The notes beneath the pieces are model-generated. The model had not been told where the DNA came from, searched no databases, and saw only the letters and a program-made list of their open reading frames with translations. From an uncultured SAR116 cluster alpha proteobacterium (GTDB lineage Bacteria; Pseudomonadota; Alphaproteobacteria; Puniceispirillales; Marisalimonadaceae): DNA of 51,186 nucleotides. A program made the translations under genes and the position numbers. Shown one piece after another: positions 25,277-35,437 of this stretch. Every line of letters begins with the position of its first letter. The stretch's first letter is position 1. The stretch spans positions 1-51,186 of the forward strand of contig CACJFI010000010.1 of NCBI GenBank assembly GCA_902592615.1, in the 5' to 3' direction.

Positions 25277-25784
25277 ATTTCTTCTGCTATTTGTTTTTTT
25301 GATACCTACAGGATTCTTATCAAGCTGTTCAGATTTTAGAAAAGCTGTTGGTAAAGAAAAAGTTGTTCCTGACGAATTTTCATTTGCAGTAACTCCTTCT
25401 CTTTTAATTCCACCTGGTTACAAAATAGATCCCCGGACTTTTAAAACAAACAACTCGGAGGAGGCTAATTATAATTTTAATTTAAATAAAGAGCTTGATA
25501 TTAAAGACAAAAAAGAAGTAAAAAGTTTTAGCGAAATATTTGTCAAAAAAAATGTTCCAAAAGACATAAGAAAATTAGTTGACGAAGAAACTCTTGGTAT
25601 TTCTTTGGGTGAAAGAAGAGGAATTGACATTTTATTTGGAAACATACCTAAAACTGGTGTGGTAATTGATCCAAAAAAAGAAGCTATAAGAATTAAAAAA
25701 AATAAGTCATCAAAACAAAATGTTAATTCAAATCCTTCTCCAGCAATTGATATAAACTCGGGAAAGCCTTTACTAATAAAATAA
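25266..25784 (+). CDS. DUF3035-type lipoprotein (possible BAM-complex subunit BamF)
   Basis: A 172-residue predicted outer-membrane lipoprotein. The signal ends in the lipobox LSSC (Cys about 20). Then comes DEFSFAVTPSLLIPPGY, the conserved core of the DUF3035 family that follows lspA in many alphaproteobacteria. From memory this family includes BamF, a beta-barrel assembly accessory found in alphaproteobacteria; that role is inferred, not shown here. The ATG at 25266 has GAGAG upstream and overlaps the lspA end by 11 bases; the longer frame from 25215 lacks a sensible signal. Many relatives have M16 peptidase genes between this gene and mutL; here mutL follows directly. Confidence 0.7.
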   Translation: MKIKFLLLFVFLIPTGFLSSCSDFRKAVGKEKVVPDEFSFAVTPSLLIPPGYKIDPRTFKTNNSEEANYNFNLNKELDIKDKKEVKSFSEIFVKKNVPKDIRKLVDEETLGISLGERRGIDILFGNIPKTGVVIDPKKEAIRIKKNKSSKQNVNSNPSPAIDINSGKPLLIK

Positions 25785-25797
25785 TTAGGTAAAAGAT

Positions 25798-27594
25798 ATG
25801 GAAATAAAAAGGCTTCCACAAAAACTAATTAATCAAATTGCAGCCGGAGAAGTTATAGAAAGGCCTTCAGCTGCGTTAAAAGAGTTAATTGAAAATTCTT
25901 TAGATGCAAATGCTACCCAAATAGATATTAATATAGAAAATGGTGGAAAAAATTTAATTTCAGTATCAGATAACGGTATTGGGATTACAAAAGATAATAT
26001 TTCTCTAGCTATTGAACGGCACGCAACATCAAAATTGCCCGATTATAGTTTAAATAAAATAGAATACTTAGGTTTTAGAGGAGAAGCACTCCCTTCTATT
26101 GCTGCAGTAAGTCAATTAAATCTGCAATCAAAATATTTTGACTCGAATCAAGCTTGGTCTCTAGATGTTACTGCTGGTGATTTTAATGAGGTTTACCCAT
26201 CCTCACTAGAAATAGGAACAAAGATATCAATAAAATACCTTTTTTTTGCTACTCCAGCAAGGTTGAAGTTTTTAAAATCCTCTAAAGTCGAAAAAAGTCA
26301 TTGTCATCAGATTATCCTAAAGATGGCTTTAGCAAATCCACTTGTTGGTTTTAGTTTTAAAGCTGATGGACGTGAATTATTAAGCATTAAACCTGAAAAT
26401 AAATTAGATGGATTGTATTTAAATAGGATTAAAAACTTAATGGGAAAAAGCTTTTCAGATGAAGCAATAAAAATTGAAAATTCAAAGCAAATAAGAGATT
26501 CAAAATTTGCAAAAATTCATGGTTTTATTGGTCTTCCTACATTAAACAAATCAAATTATAATCAACAACATTTATTTATAAACGGAAGATCTATTCAAGA
26601 TAGAAAACTCTCAGCAGCAATAAGATCAGCTTATAGAGATACACTTCCAAAGGGAAGATTCCCAGTTTTTTGTTTGTATATTGAAGTTCCAATTGATTTT
26701 ATTGATGTAAATGTTCACCCTGGGAAAACGGAGGTAAGATTTCAAGATAACGCTCTAATTAGAAGTTTATTAGTAGGATCAATAAGCCAAGGTTTGCATT
26801 CTGTTTTTTTTCAAACAACAAGCGAAATTTCCAAAGAAGCACTTAAAAGATTTGCTATTAATGAAAGAGTGGACCCTAGTAAAGCTAACTGGACTAATGA
26901 CAATCAAAACGAAAAGCAATCATTTTTTAATAAAATTGAAGTTAATCCTTTGAAAAAAGTTCTTAAAAAAGATGAATTTGAAAATAATATAATTGAAACT
27001 ATCGATAATGAAAGCTTCCCTTTAGGAGCTGCACTAGGGCAATTTAATCAAAATTATATTATATCTCAAAATTCCAATGGTATTGTGATAATTGACCAGC
27101 ATGCTGCACATGAGAGATTAACATTAGAAAAAATGAAATTTGCAAGACAGAATAAATCAATAGAAAGACAAATTTTGTTACTTCCAGAAGTTATCAATCT
27201 TGAGCCAGTTCCACTAGAAATTATAATAGAAAATACTGAATTGTTGGCAGATATAGGTTTTGTAATAGAACCTTTTGGTCAGGGTGCTGTTGTTGTTAGA
27301 GAAATACCTGCTTTGTTAGGAGATGCTGATATTAAACAAATCATTCTTGACTTAGGAGATGATTTGTCAGTTTCTGGACTTCCATCATCTTATCTCTCCA
27401 AAATTGATCTTATATTAGGGAATATTGCATGTCATAGATCAGTAAGATCAGGACGAAATTTAAATGAATATGAAATGAATCAATTACTTAGAGAAATGGA
27501 AAAAACACCAAATTCAGGACAATGTAATCATGGCAGACCTACCTCTATTAGTATATCACTTAAGGATATTGAAAAATTATTTAATAGAACTTGA
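25798..27594 (+). CDS. mutL: DNA mismatch repair protein MutL
   Basis: ATPase and probable nicking endonuclease of mismatch repair. The 598-residue protein has the GHKL ATPase motifs: GEVIERPSAALKELIENSLDA in the first 40 residues, SDNGIGI, and FRGEALPSI. The C-terminal domain carries the endonuclease motif DQHAAHERLTLE (433-444), which fits the DQHA(X)2E(X)4E pattern. This pattern marks MutL proteins of organisms without MutH. Its 3' end overlaps the convergent rsmD by 18 bases. Confidence 0.96.
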   Translation: MEIKRLPQKLINQIAAGEVIERPSAALKELIENSLDANATQIDINIENGGKNLISVSDNGIGITKDNISLAIERHATSKLPDYSLNKIEYLGFRGEALPSIAAVSQLNLQSKYFDSNQAWSLDVTAGDFNEVYPSSLEIGTKISIKYLFFATPARLKFLKSSKVEKSHCHQIILKMALANPLVGFSFKADGRELLSIKPENKLDGLYLNRIKNLMGKSFSDEAIKIENSKQIRDSKFAKIHGFIGLPTLNKSNYNQQHLFINGRSIQDRKLSAAIRSAYRDTLPKGRFPVFCLYIEVPIDFIDVNVHPGKTEVRFQDNALIRSLLVGSISQGLHSVFFQTTSEISKEALKRFAINERVDPSKANWTNDNQNEKQSFFNKIEVNPLKKVLKKDEFENNIIETIDNESFPLGAALGQFNQNYIISQNSNGIVIIDQHAAHERLTLEKMKFARQNKSIERQILLLPEVINLEPVPLEIIIENTELLADIGFVIEPFGQGAVVVREIPALLGDADIKQIILDLGDDLSVSGLPSSYLSKIDLILGNIACHRSVRSGRNLNEYEMNQLLREMEKTPNSGQCNHGRPTSISISLKDIEKLFNRT

Positions 27595-28158
27595 ATTTAG
27601 TAGTCTTAAAATAGTTAACTTCGAATTTCCGTATATTTTTTTATCCAAAATCTGATAACCATCATAATTAAAGTTTTCTGTTTTACTACTCTCAGCAAAA
27701 ATATAACTATCTTGACATATTAAATTTAATTCTTTCAATTTGAATAAACAATTCTCTGTTATACTTGTATTGTAAGGTGGGTCTATTAAAACTATTTGAA
27801 ATACTTTATTTATACTTTTAAATGCTTTTGTTGCTTCATCTTTAATAATTTTAATTTTATTTTCAATTTTATCGTCAATGTTTAATTTTGAAATATTTCT
27901 ATTAATTAAGTTTATTGATCTATAGTTTTTATCTATAAAGTAAACTGAAATAGCTCCCCTAGAAAAGGCTTCAATCCCTAATGATCCAGTGCCGCTACAA
28001 ATATCAAGAACGTTACAATTATCAATATTGATCTTATATTTACTTGAGGTAATTATTGAAAAAAGAGATTCTTTTAATCTATCAGATGTTGGTCTAATTT
28101 TAGTGTCATCTGGCGGTAGAAGCTTTAAACCTTTGTATTTACCACCTATTATTCTCAT
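27577..28158 (-). CDS. rsmD: 16S rRNA (guanine966-N2)-methyltransferase RsmD
   Basis: Methylates G966 of 16S rRNA using S-adenosylmethionine. The 193-residue protein starts with MRIIGGKYKGLKL and IRPTSDRLKESLFS, both diagnostic for RsmD. It has the SAM-binding VLDICSGTGSLGIEA (about 49-63) and the catalytic NPPY-type motif as DPPYNT. It lies 22 bases downstream of rluB, an order seen in other alphaproteobacteria. Its end overlaps mutL from the other strand. Confidence 0.93.
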   Translation of the reverse strand: MRIIGGKYKGLKLLPPDDTKIRPTSDRLKESLFSIITSSKYKINIDNCNVLDICSGTGSLGIEAFSRGAISVYFIDKNYRSINLINRNISKLNIDDKIENKIKIIKDEATKAFKSINKVFQIVLIDPPYNTSITENCLFKLKELNLICQDSYIFAESSKTENFNYDGYQILDKKIYGNSKLTILRLLNSSSIK

Positions 28159-28180
28159 AACATAATCTTAATTTTTAAAA

Positions 28181-28951
28181 CTATTTTCTATTTTTATTCT
28201 TAGGCTTTGAAAACTCTAATTGATCTCTAAGAATTTTATTTTTTACTTCTTCTATCTCTCCAGAAGCAAGATTTTTAATTTGAAATGGCCCAAAGGATAC
28301 TCTTATTAAACGATTAACATTATATCCAAGATGGTTCATAACTCTTCTAACTTCTCTGTTTTTTCCTTCTCTTATACCCAAAGTAAGCCAAGCATTGCTA
28401 CCTTGTTGTTTATCTAGTCTAGCGTCTATTTTACTATATCTAATGCCATCTACAGTAACCCCATTTTTAAGCAATTCTAGATCTTTTTTAATTACATAAC
28501 CGTGTACTCTAACTCTGTATTTTCGAAGCCAGCCAGTCGAAGGTAATTCAAGTTTTCTTGCTAAATCACCGTCATTAGTAAGCAATAACAGACCTTCTGA
28601 GTCCATATCTAAACGACCAACAGAAATAAACCTAGTATCTAATTTTGCCTTTAAATGATCAAAAATTGTAGGTCTACCTTCCGGATCATTGTTTGTTACT
28701 AAATATCCTCTCTGTTTATTGTAAAGCCACAACTTAGTTGCAACTTTTGAAGGTAAAGGCTGATTATTTACTTCAATTTGATCTTTTGAAGTTACATTTA
28801 CACCGCATTCTAATAATATTTTGTTATTAACTTTTACATTACCGCTTATAATTAAACGTTCAGCTTCTCTTCTAGAACATAAACCTGATCTTGCAATGAC
28901 CTTTGCTATCCTATTGGTATTTGTATTAGATGATTCAAATTCTGGTTTCAT
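28181..28951 (-). CDS. rluB: 23S rRNA pseudouridine synthase, RluB/RsuA family
   Basis: Converts a uridine of 23S rRNA to pseudouridine. The 256-residue protein has an N-terminal S4 RNA-binding domain (RIAKVIARSGLCSRREAE, about 14-31). The catalytic motif is GRLDMDSEGLLLLTNDGDLA (near 116-135), with the essential Asp in RLD. The REGKNREVRRV motif follows near the C-terminus. RluB is favoured over RluE or RsuA by the S4 domain and the genomic pairing with rsmD; exact site specificity is inferred. Confidence 0.9.
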   Translation of the reverse strand: MKPEFESSNTNTNRIAKVIARSGLCSRREAERLIISGNVKVNNKILLECGVNVTSKDQIEVNNQPLPSKVATKLWLYNKQRGYLVTNNDPEGRPTIFDHLKAKLDTRFISVGRLDMDSEGLLLLTNDGDLARKLELPSTGWLRKYRVRVHGYVIKKDLELLKNGVTVDGIRYSKIDARLDKQQGSNAWLTLGIREGKNREVRRVMNHLGYNVNRLIRVSFGPFQIKNLASGEIEEVKNKILRDQLEFSKPKNKNRK

Positions 28952-29058
28952 GTTTTCAGATAGTTTAAAATTATATTTTTTTATAAGTTATTTCCATAGT
29001 TCTGTATTATAGGTTTTAATAAGTATTAGCAACATTACTAATAACAAGGAAAAAGAAT

Positions 29059-29511
29059 TTGGTTTGTAAAATTGATTATATGGAATTAGCAATAAATGAA
29101 GCTATTAAAGCAAAAAAAAAACAAGAAGTTCCTGTTGGTGCAATTATAGTAGATAAAAGGGGTAAAGTTATAGCTAAGGCACATAACTTAGTAGAAACTA
29201 GAAATGATGCGACAAGCCACGCAGAAAAGCTAGTGATAGAAAAAGCTCTTAAAATCACAGGAAAAAGATATTTAAATAATTATGATATTTGGGTTACTTT
29301 AGAACCTTGCATAATGTGTGCAAGTATTATTAAGCAAACAAGAATAAGACGTTTATATTATGGTGCAGAAGATAAAAAAGGTGGGGCTATTGATAATGGA
29401 GTTAGAATGTTCTTAAATTGCACATCTAAAGCCAAATTAGAAGTTTACTCAGGATTTTCTGCAAATAAGTCCGAAAAATTAATAAAAGAATTTTTTAAAG
29501 AAATAAGATAA
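29059..29511 (+). CDS. tadA: tRNA-specific adenosine deaminase TadA
   Basis: Zinc enzyme that converts A34 to inosine in tRNA-Arg(ACG). The 150-residue protein has HAE (His54, Glu56) and PCIMC (Cys84, Cys87), with the TadA-typical EVPVGAIIV and LYYGAEDKKGGA. The start is TTG 29059: AGGA at 29047-29050 is correctly spaced for it and too far from the ATG at 29080. The extra residues also match the length of the N-terminal helix in E. coli TadA. Divergent from rluB, convergent with purD. Confidence 0.93.
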   Translation: MVCKIDYMELAINEAIKAKKKQEVPVGAIIVDKRGKVIAKAHNLVETRNDATSHAEKLVIEKALKITGKRYLNNYDIWVTLEPCIMCASIIKQTRIRRLYYGAEDKKGGAIDNGVRMFLNCTSKAKLEVYSGFSANKSEKLIKEFFKEIR

Positions 29512-29513
29512 TT

Positions 29514-30776
29514 TTAAAGTTTACCAATATCTTTCCTATAAAAACCTTGTTCCCAATTTATAGCTTCTACAACATCATATGCTTTTTCCCTGCAATCTTG
29601 AACATTATCTCCAATAGATGTTATTGATAAAACTCTTCCGCCATTTGAAATAAGGTTTTCATTATTATCTTTAGAGGTACCTGAATGGAACACAGATATT
29701 TCATTGCTGTCATTAAAATTTTTAAGCGATGGTAGTAAAACTCCTTTTTCAAATTCACCAGGATATCCCTTACTTGCTATTACAACAGTAATTGCATTTT
29801 GCGGAATTAAATCAATAGTCATATTCTTAAGATTTTTCTTAATTGTTTTTTGAATAATACTTACTAAATCTGTATTTAAACGTGGAAGCACAACTTGTGT
29901 TTCAGGATCTCCAAATCTGCAATTAAATTCAATTACCTTGGGTCCTTTTTCTGTAATCATTACTCCAGCGTATAAAATCCCCTCATAAGGATATCCCTCT
30001 AATTTCATACCATTAATTGTAGGTGAAATAATATTATTAAATATTTCTTTATTTAAATTTTGATTTAATGCAGGAGCAGGAGAAATTGCTCCCATGCCAC
30101 CAGTATTTGGTCCCTCATCATTATCATAGGCCCTTTTGTGATCTTGAGCTGTTCCAATTAAAACCGCATTATTCCCATCTGAAACTGCAAAAACACTTGC
30201 TTCAATACCATTTATTCTTTCTTCTATTAAAATTGAATTTCCTGCATCACCAAACTTATTTTTTTCTAACATTTCTCTTGATGCAATTATTGCTTGATCT
30301 ACTGTGTCACAAACAACAACTCCTTTTCCAGCGGCAAGGCCATCAGCTTTTACAACGCAATATCCATTTAATAGCTCAATTTGCTTTTTTGCAGTATCTA
30401 CATCGGTACAATATTTAAATTCTGGTTGTGGAATATTATGTCTTTTACAAAAATTTCTAGAAAAAGTTTTTGAACCCTCTAATTGAGCTGCTTTTTTTGA
30501 AGGCCCAAACGCACTTATTCCTAATTTTAATAATTCATCCTTTAAACCCAGAACTAACGGTATTTCGGGGCCTATGAAAACAATATCTGCCTCAATATCT
30601 TGTGCCAACTTACATTGCCCAGGTATATCGTCAGCGGCTATTGGGTAGCATTCAGCAAATGTTTCAATCCCAGGATTTCCTGGAGCAACAATAAGTCTTG
30701 TTGTTAAAGGTGACTTTGATAAAGTTGCAGCAATAGCATGTTCTCTACCACCTCCACCTACTACTAAAATATTCAT
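29514..30776 (-). CDS. purD: Phosphoribosylamine-glycine ligase PurD
   Basis: Second step of purine synthesis: joins glycine to phosphoribosylamine using ATP. The 420-residue protein begins MNILVVGGGGREHAI, the standard PurD start. It has the ATP-grasp loop GYCVVKADGLAAGKGV (about residues 133-148), the GPNTGGMGAISPAP motif, and the late motif VIEFNCRFGDPETQ. The frame extends 15 codons upstream to 30821, but ATG 30776 has a GGAG about 11 bases ahead and gives the family-standard N-terminus. It stands alone on the minus strand, divergent from xseA. Confidence 0.95.
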   Translation of the reverse strand: MNILVVGGGGREHAIAATLSKSPLTTRLIVAPGNPGIETFAECYPIAADDIPGQCKLAQDIEADIVFIGPEIPLVLGLKDELLKLGISAFGPSKKAAQLEGSKTFSRNFCKRHNIPQPEFKYCTDVDTAKKQIELLNGYCVVKADGLAAGKGVVVCDTVDQAIIASREMLEKNKFGDAGNSILIEERINGIEASVFAVSDGNNAVLIGTAQDHKRAYDNDEGPNTGGMGAISPAPALNQNLNKEIFNNIISPTINGMKLEGYPYEGILYAGVMITEKGPKVIEFNCRFGDPETQVVLPRLNTDLVSIIQKTIKKNLKNMTIDLIPQNAITVVIASKGYPGEFEKGVLLPSLKNFNDSNEISVFHSGTSKDNNENLISNGGRVLSITSIGDNVQDCREKAYDVVEAINWEQGFYRKDIGKL

Positions 30777-30861
30777 GAATATATTACTCCAAAAGACTTT
30801 AGATTTTCTGAAATATGCCATACTATTGATTCATGATAAATATAAATCTTAATGAAATCTT

Positions 30862-32199
30862 ATGAATACTAATACAAATAATCCTGTGTATTCTGTAAGC
30901 GAATTTTCACATGTAATCAAAAAATTAGTTGAAACAAACTTTAGTTATGTTCGTATTAGGGGTGAAATTTCTCGCCCTTCATTCCCAGGGTCAGGACATG
31001 TTTATTTTACCCTTAAAGATACAGACGGTACAATTGCGGCAATAATTTGGAAATATACTTTACCAAGGTTATCAATAAAGCCAGAAGAAGGTATAGAAGT
31101 AATTTGTACTGGGAAAGTAACCACTTTTGCTGGGCAATCTAAATATCAAATTATTGTAGAAAGTATGGAAGTGGCAGGAGAGGGTGCGCTTCTAAAAATG
31201 CTTGAGGATAGAAGAAAAAAACTTCTTAAAGAAGGATTGTTTAATCAAGAGTTTAAAAAGCCAATACCTTACCTTCCTAAAATTATAGGTGTTATTACTA
31301 GTCCATCAGGCGCTGTTATTAGAGATATCCTCCACAGATTATCTGATCGTTTTCCTTCTTATGTTTATTTGTGGCCAGTAGCTGTTCAAGGTGAAGGGGC
31401 TGCAAAACAGATTTCAAATGCAATTGATAAATTTAATCAATTAACAGATGAAACAACTATTAAAAAGCCTGACTTGCTTATAGTTGCAAGAGGTGGTGGT
31501 AGTTTAGAAGATTTATGGTCATTTAATGAGGAGATTGTTGTAAGATCAGTATTTAAAAGTTCTATACCGGTGATATCCGCTGTTGGTCACGAAACTGATA
31601 CAACATTGATCGACTTTGTATCTGACTTAAGAGCTCCGACACCATCAGCAGCTGCAGAAAAGGCAGTTCCTGTAAGGAATGAATTAATAGCAAGAATTGA
31701 CGAATTAAATTTTAGATTCAAAACATCCTTTAATAATAAGTTGAATAACAATAAAGATCGTCTTAATAGCCTAATTAAATTGTTAGGTAAACCAGACCAG
31801 ATTTTTGATAATAAAACTCAAAAGTTAGATTTCATTTACAGAGATTTTGAAAATTTATTTAAAGATATTTTTGTAGAGAAAAAAAATAAAATCACTCAAC
31901 ATGCACAAAGGTTAATGCCCCCAAAAGTTTTGATAAGTAATTTAGTTTCAAAACGACAACTATTAGAGACAAAATTTAAAAATTATTTTGGAAACATAAT
32001 TTATAACAAACAAACAAAATTAAATTCATTAAACCAACTTCTTGAAGCATCAAGTTTTAATAGAGTTTTAGATAGAGGGTTCACACTTGTAATGAATTTG
32101 GATGGCAAACCTATTAAATTAAGCAGTGAGGTTCCAAAAAACACTAATGTAAAAATTAAGTTTTCAGATGAAATTAGATCAGCACAATTAGATAAATAA
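30862..32199 (+). CDS. xseA: Exodeoxyribonuclease VII large subunit
   Basis: Nuclease subunit that degrades single-stranded DNA with XseB. The 445-residue protein has the N-terminal OB-fold ([20 protein letters not shown], about 32-51), the catalytic-domain motifs [12 protein letters not shown] and [16 protein letters not shown], and [16 protein letters not shown]. The long coiled-coil C-terminus ends with [11 protein letters not shown]. xseB is not adjacent. Divergent from purD, which is a conserved neighbour in alphaproteobacteria. A weak AT-rich hairpin overlaps its stop. Confidence 0.95.
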   Translation: MNTNTNNPVYSVSEFSHVIKKLVETNFSYVRIRGEISRPSFPGSGHVYFTLKDTDGTIAAIIWKYTLPRLSIKPEEGIEVICTGKVTTFAGQSKYQIIVESMEVAGEGALLKMLEDRRKKLLKEGLFNQEFKKPIPYLPKIIGVITSPSGAVIRDILHRLSDRFPSYVYLWPVAVQGEGAAKQISNAIDKFNQLTDETTIKKPDLLIVARGGGSLEDLWSFNEEIVVRSVFKSSIPVISAVGHETDTTLIDFVSDLRAPTPSAAAEKAVPVRNELIARIDELNFRFKTSFNNKLNNNKDRLNSLIKLLGKPDQIFDNKTQKLDFIYRDFENLFKDIFVEKKNKITQHAQRLMPPKVLISNLVSKRQLLETKFKNYFGNIIYNKQTKLNSLNQLLEASSFNRVLDRGFTLVMNLDGKPIKLSSEVPKNTNVKIKFSDEIRSAQLDK

Positions 32200-32217
32200 A
32201 TTAATATTTTTTATCTA
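32189..32217. terminator. AT-rich hairpin between convergent xseA and lpxL-like gene (weak)
   Basis: TAGATAAA (32189-32196) pairs with TTTATCTA (32210-32217) around a 13-base loop that includes the xseA stop codon. The stem is eight pairs, mostly A-T, with T-rich and A-rich flanks on the two strands, so it could act as a weak two-way terminator. Confidence 0.3.
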
Positions 32218-32219
32218 GA

Positions 32220-33113
32220 TTAACCCCATTTGCCCCATCGTCTATGAGCCCAAAGCCATTGTTCTGGTCTATCTATTATCCATTCTTCAATCCTTTTAGA
32301 AATTAATCTAGTAATCTCATATATAGCTTTGTCTTTATCTAAATTTTTTGGAAATTTAAGTTTATCCTCAACGCTTAATTTAAACTTTATACCCTTAAAA
32401 CGCTCTACTCTAACCATATAAATTGGAACATTCCATTTTAAAGCCATAACTGCAGCTGCCTGAGGCGTTGGTGTGTCAATTCCAAAAAAAGGAACCATAA
32501 TACCTTCTCTTAAAAGTTGATCTCCTGTTAGTCCAACAACTTCACCATTTTTAAGTTTACTAGCCATACCTATAGCCGCAAGACGACCTTTTTTGTAAAA
32601 GTCAGCATTAGCATCTTTGTTTCTGTAAATTTGTATTTTATTTAATATCCAATTATTTATAGGTCTAAAAACATATCCAGCCCTTCTTCCAGCAAGATCT
32701 CCAACTCTTAAAAGGAATTCCCAATTACCCATATGTGCTCCAACAAGAATGGCGGGACCTTTTTTTATTCTTTCTAAACCTTCAGTTTCTAAATTACCTG
32801 ATTTAATCAAATTATTTATATGTGGCATTTCACCAATTGTTTGTCCGAGCATAAACCATTGTTGTAATGTAAGTTTATTTATATCTTTCCTAGACTTATT
32901 TGGGAAAACAATTTTTAAATGTTTTTTTACACGTTTGTTATAAGAAGTGAGTGGAGCAATTAAATACATTAATGCTCCACACATGTAAGAAGAAAATTTA
33001 TATGGTAAAAATTTAAGTATTAAAAATAATGGAATAGCAATAATCGCCGCTATTGGATCATGTACGTACCTGTCAAATTGTTTTTTAATTCTAAAACTTA
33101 AGGGATCAGGCAT
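32220..33113 (-). CDS. Lipid A lauroyl-type acyltransferase (LpxL/HtrB family)
   Basis: Inner-membrane enzyme that adds a secondary acyl chain to the lipid A precursor. The 297-residue protein has an N-terminal membrane segment (about 20-36) and the catalytic HX4E motif in GAHMGNWE (His127, Glu132). The family motif VGLTGDQ follows, and it ends PEQWLWAHRRWG, typical of LpxL/LpxM proteins. Which acyl chain or position is used cannot be read. Its ATG overlaps the end of lpxK by 8 bases, so it is the last gene of the operon DUF374-waaA-lpxK-lpxL. Confidence 0.88.
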   Translation of the reverse strand: MPDPLSFRIKKQFDRYVHDPIAAIIAIPLFLILKFLPYKFSSYMCGALMYLIAPLTSYNKRVKKHLKIVFPNKSRKDINKLTLQQWFMLGQTIGEMPHINNLIKSGNLETEGLERIKKGPAILVGAHMGNWEFLLRVGDLAGRRAGYVFRPINNWILNKIQIYRNKDANADFYKKGRLAAIGMASKLKNGEVVGLTGDQLLREGIMVPFFGIDTPTPQAAAVMALKWNVPIYMVRVERFKGIKFKLSVEDKLKFPKNLDKDKAIYEITRLISKRIEEWIIDRPEQWLWAHRRWGKWG

Positions 33114-34110
33114 TTAGTTTTTCCTGCAGAAATAACTCAAAATTTAATTTATCTTTTACACATAATTCCAATTCAATTGGTAAAAAATGTATTTGGTCTT
33201 TATTTTCTGAAATTTTAACATAATCTTTTTCAGTAGTAATCAGCTTTAGGTCTTGGTCATTTGCATCAAAAATTAAACTGTTAATATCATTTTTTTTGTA
33301 AGCATAATGATCAGGAAATTTTCTTGTGGATGAAATCTCATATCCATTCTTTTTAAGTGTGCAAAAAAACTTATTAGGATTTGCTAGGCCACAAAAAGCT
33401 AGTAACTTTTCTTTTTTTAATTTTGGTAGATTAGTTATCTTAATATTTGATCTAATTACTGGAATGTTAAAAGATTTAAATAAATCTTCTTCGTTCTTGT
33501 CACTTTCTCCTGTTAATATTATTTTATCAATATCGTAAAGACCACGTTTAATAGGCTGCCTTAATGGTCCCGCAGGCACACAATAACCATTTCCTAGCTT
33601 TATTTTTTTATCAACTAATAAAAATTTTATATCTTGTTTTAATTGATAATTTTGTAGCCCATCGTCCATTATTATTACGTTAAATTTATCCTTATGTTTT
33701 TCTATAAATTTTGCTCCTAATGATCTGTTTCTTGAAACAATTGTGGTACCAACCTTGCTTAATAATATTGATTCATCCCCAACATCCTGAAAATGGTGTG
33801 AATTATTAACTTCTATTGGTCCTTTTTTTAAACCACCATAACCTCTGGTTAAAAAAACTGGATTATATCCCAATTTTTTTAAAATTTTAAAAGTATAAAT
33901 AGAAAAAGGCGTTTTGCCTGTTCCTCCAACAGTCATATTGCCTACGCAAATTACCTTTAATTTAGATTTATAAGTTTTTGAGAAGTATCTTTTAAACTCA
34001 TCAACTAAAGTCCATAAAATAGAAAATGGATAAAGAGGTATAATTTGTAATTTTGAAATAATATTTTTTTTATACCAAAATTTGGGTGTTCTAAACATTT
34101 TAAGCAACAT
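33106..34110 (-). CDS. lpxK: Tetraacyldisaccharide 4'-kinase LpxK
   Basis: Phosphorylates the 4' position of the lipid A disaccharide at the inner membrane. The 334-residue protein has an N-terminal membrane-associated segment (LYPFSILWTLVDEFKR), then the P-loop GNMTVGGTGKTP (VGGTGKT 61-67). The conserved LTRGYGG and the DDGLQN motif follow, and FPDHYAYKKNDI lies near the C-terminus. It overlaps waaA by 11 bases upstream and the acyltransferase by 8 bases downstream. A second ATG at codon 5 is an alternative start. Confidence 0.93.
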   Translation of the reverse strand: MLLKMFRTPKFWYKKNIISKLQIIPLYPFSILWTLVDEFKRYFSKTYKSKLKVICVGNMTVGGTGKTPFSIYTFKILKKLGYNPVFLTRGYGGLKKGPIEVNNSHHFQDVGDESILLSKVGTTIVSRNRSLGAKFIEKHKDKFNVIIMDDGLQNYQLKQDIKFLLVDKKIKLGNGYCVPAGPLRQPIKRGLYDIDKIILTGESDKNEEDLFKSFNIPVIRSNIKITNLPKLKKEKLLAFCGLANPNKFFCTLKKNGYEISSTRKFPDHYAYKKNDINSLIFDANDQDLKLITTEKDYVKISENKDQIHFLPIELELCVKDKLNFELFLQEKLNA

Positions 34111-35419
34111 TTGTGTTTCTGTATGTTTTTAATAGTTCAATCAAATTTATACTTGCTTCATCTGCACGTTGTTGAGCATAACCAGAGGCAATTAAACTAT
34201 TTCTTCCCATATCTTCTAAGCGTTCTGAGTTATTAATTAACTCAACAATATTATTAAGAAAATTCTCATTCATTTTGGGGCCTTTTTCTATTTGTATAGC
34301 ACCTCCAGACCAAACCAAATCTTTAATCTGGGCATCACACTTTTCAGAGTGTGGTCCCATTATAACTGGCTTACCAAATTGAGATGCTTCAGATGGGCTG
34401 TGACCTCCAACAGGCACCATAGATCCAGCTACAAAAACTAAATCCGCTATTTCCATTAGTGAACCCATTTCCCCCATTGTATCTGATAGATAAAAAATAT
34501 CATTTTTTGATGGATACTCACCTTTGCTTCTTGATTTTATATCGAATCCAGCAGCTTTTATTCTATTTTGAATTCCTAGGCTTCGATTAATATGTCTTGG
34601 TACAATTATAATTAAAATATTATCATGAGATTTTTTTCTAAGGAGATCAGCTAACTTAATCATTAACTCTTCTTCTCCTGGATGAGTTGAGGCAGCAATT
34701 AATATTTTTTTTCTATGTATATTCTTTTTTAGTTTTAAAACATAATTTTGATCTATAGGGGGTTTTTCAGCTATTGATTTAAGACTTGTTAAACTTTTAA
34801 CATTTTTAGCACCTAGTTTCTTAAATAAAGCCTCTTGTTTAGGATCAACTGCTAAAACATGATCAACTTTACTAAAAATTTTCTTTGCCAAAAAATAACC
34901 TAATCCTGTCCAAAAACGAGCAGATTTATCTGACATTTGTGAAGATGCTAGAATAGTTGGAATATTAGAATTTGCAGTCAAATATATTAAATTTGGCCAG
35001 AAATCTGATTCCATAAAAACAGCCATATTAGGTTTCCATTGATCTAAAAATTTTAAAACAAATTTAGGATGATCATAAGGATGATATTGATGAATTGCAG
35101 GTAAACCTTTTTTTATTTTATCTTTTATTAATTTGGCAGCAGAAGTAGTGTTAGTCGTTAACAAAAAAAACTCATTTTTATTTTTACCAAAACCATTTTT
35201 TTTCATTGAATTAGCAAGCGCTAAGGCTGCAACAGACTCACCAACACTTGTTCCGTGTAACCAAACAATAGTACCGTCTGGTCGCAATTTTTTTGAAATT
35301 CCATACCTTTCATTAAGTCTATATTTATCTTCTTTACCTTTTTTTTGACGTCTTACTAGATAACTTGACAAAAATAATTTTAATATTCCCCATAAAAAAT
35401 TATATGTAGATAGTGTCAT
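34100..35419 (-). CDS. waaA: 3-deoxy-D-manno-octulosonic acid (Kdo) transferase WaaA
   Basis: Transfers Kdo from CMP-Kdo to lipid A precursor at the inner membrane. The 439-residue GT-B enzyme has an N-terminal membrane segment, the family motif WLHGTSVGES (about 54-63) with the putative catalytic Glu, and MESDFWPN. The CMP-Kdo site motif GGHSPSEASQFGKPVIMGPH is near 350. It lies 18 bases after the DUF374 gene and overlaps lpxK, forming a lipid A-Kdo operon. Whether it adds one or two Kdo residues is not readable. Confidence 0.93.
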   Translation of the reverse strand: MTLSTYNFLWGILKLFLSSYLVRRQKKGKEDKYRLNERYGISKKLRPDGTIVWLHGTSVGESVAALALANSMKKNGFGKNKNEFFLLTTNTTSAAKLIKDKIKKGLPAIHQYHPYDHPKFVLKFLDQWKPNMAVFMESDFWPNLIYLTANSNIPTILASSQMSDKSARFWTGLGYFLAKKIFSKVDHVLAVDPKQEALFKKLGAKNVKSLTSLKSIAEKPPIDQNYVLKLKKNIHRKKILIAASTHPGEEELMIKLADLLRKKSHDNILIIIVPRHINRSLGIQNRIKAAGFDIKSRSKGEYPSKNDIFYLSDTMGEMGSLMEIADLVFVAGSMVPVGGHSPSEASQFGKPVIMGPHSEKCDAQIKDLVWSGGAIQIEKGPKMNENFLNNIVELINNSERLEDMGRNSLIASGYAQQRADEASINLIELLKTYRNTNVA

Positions 35420-35437
35420 TGTAAGTCCCTAAATTCA

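Noticed and set aside
29076-29258. Minus-strand frame opposite tadA
   Set aside because: It lies opposite the catalytic core of TadA and has no motif or ribosome site.
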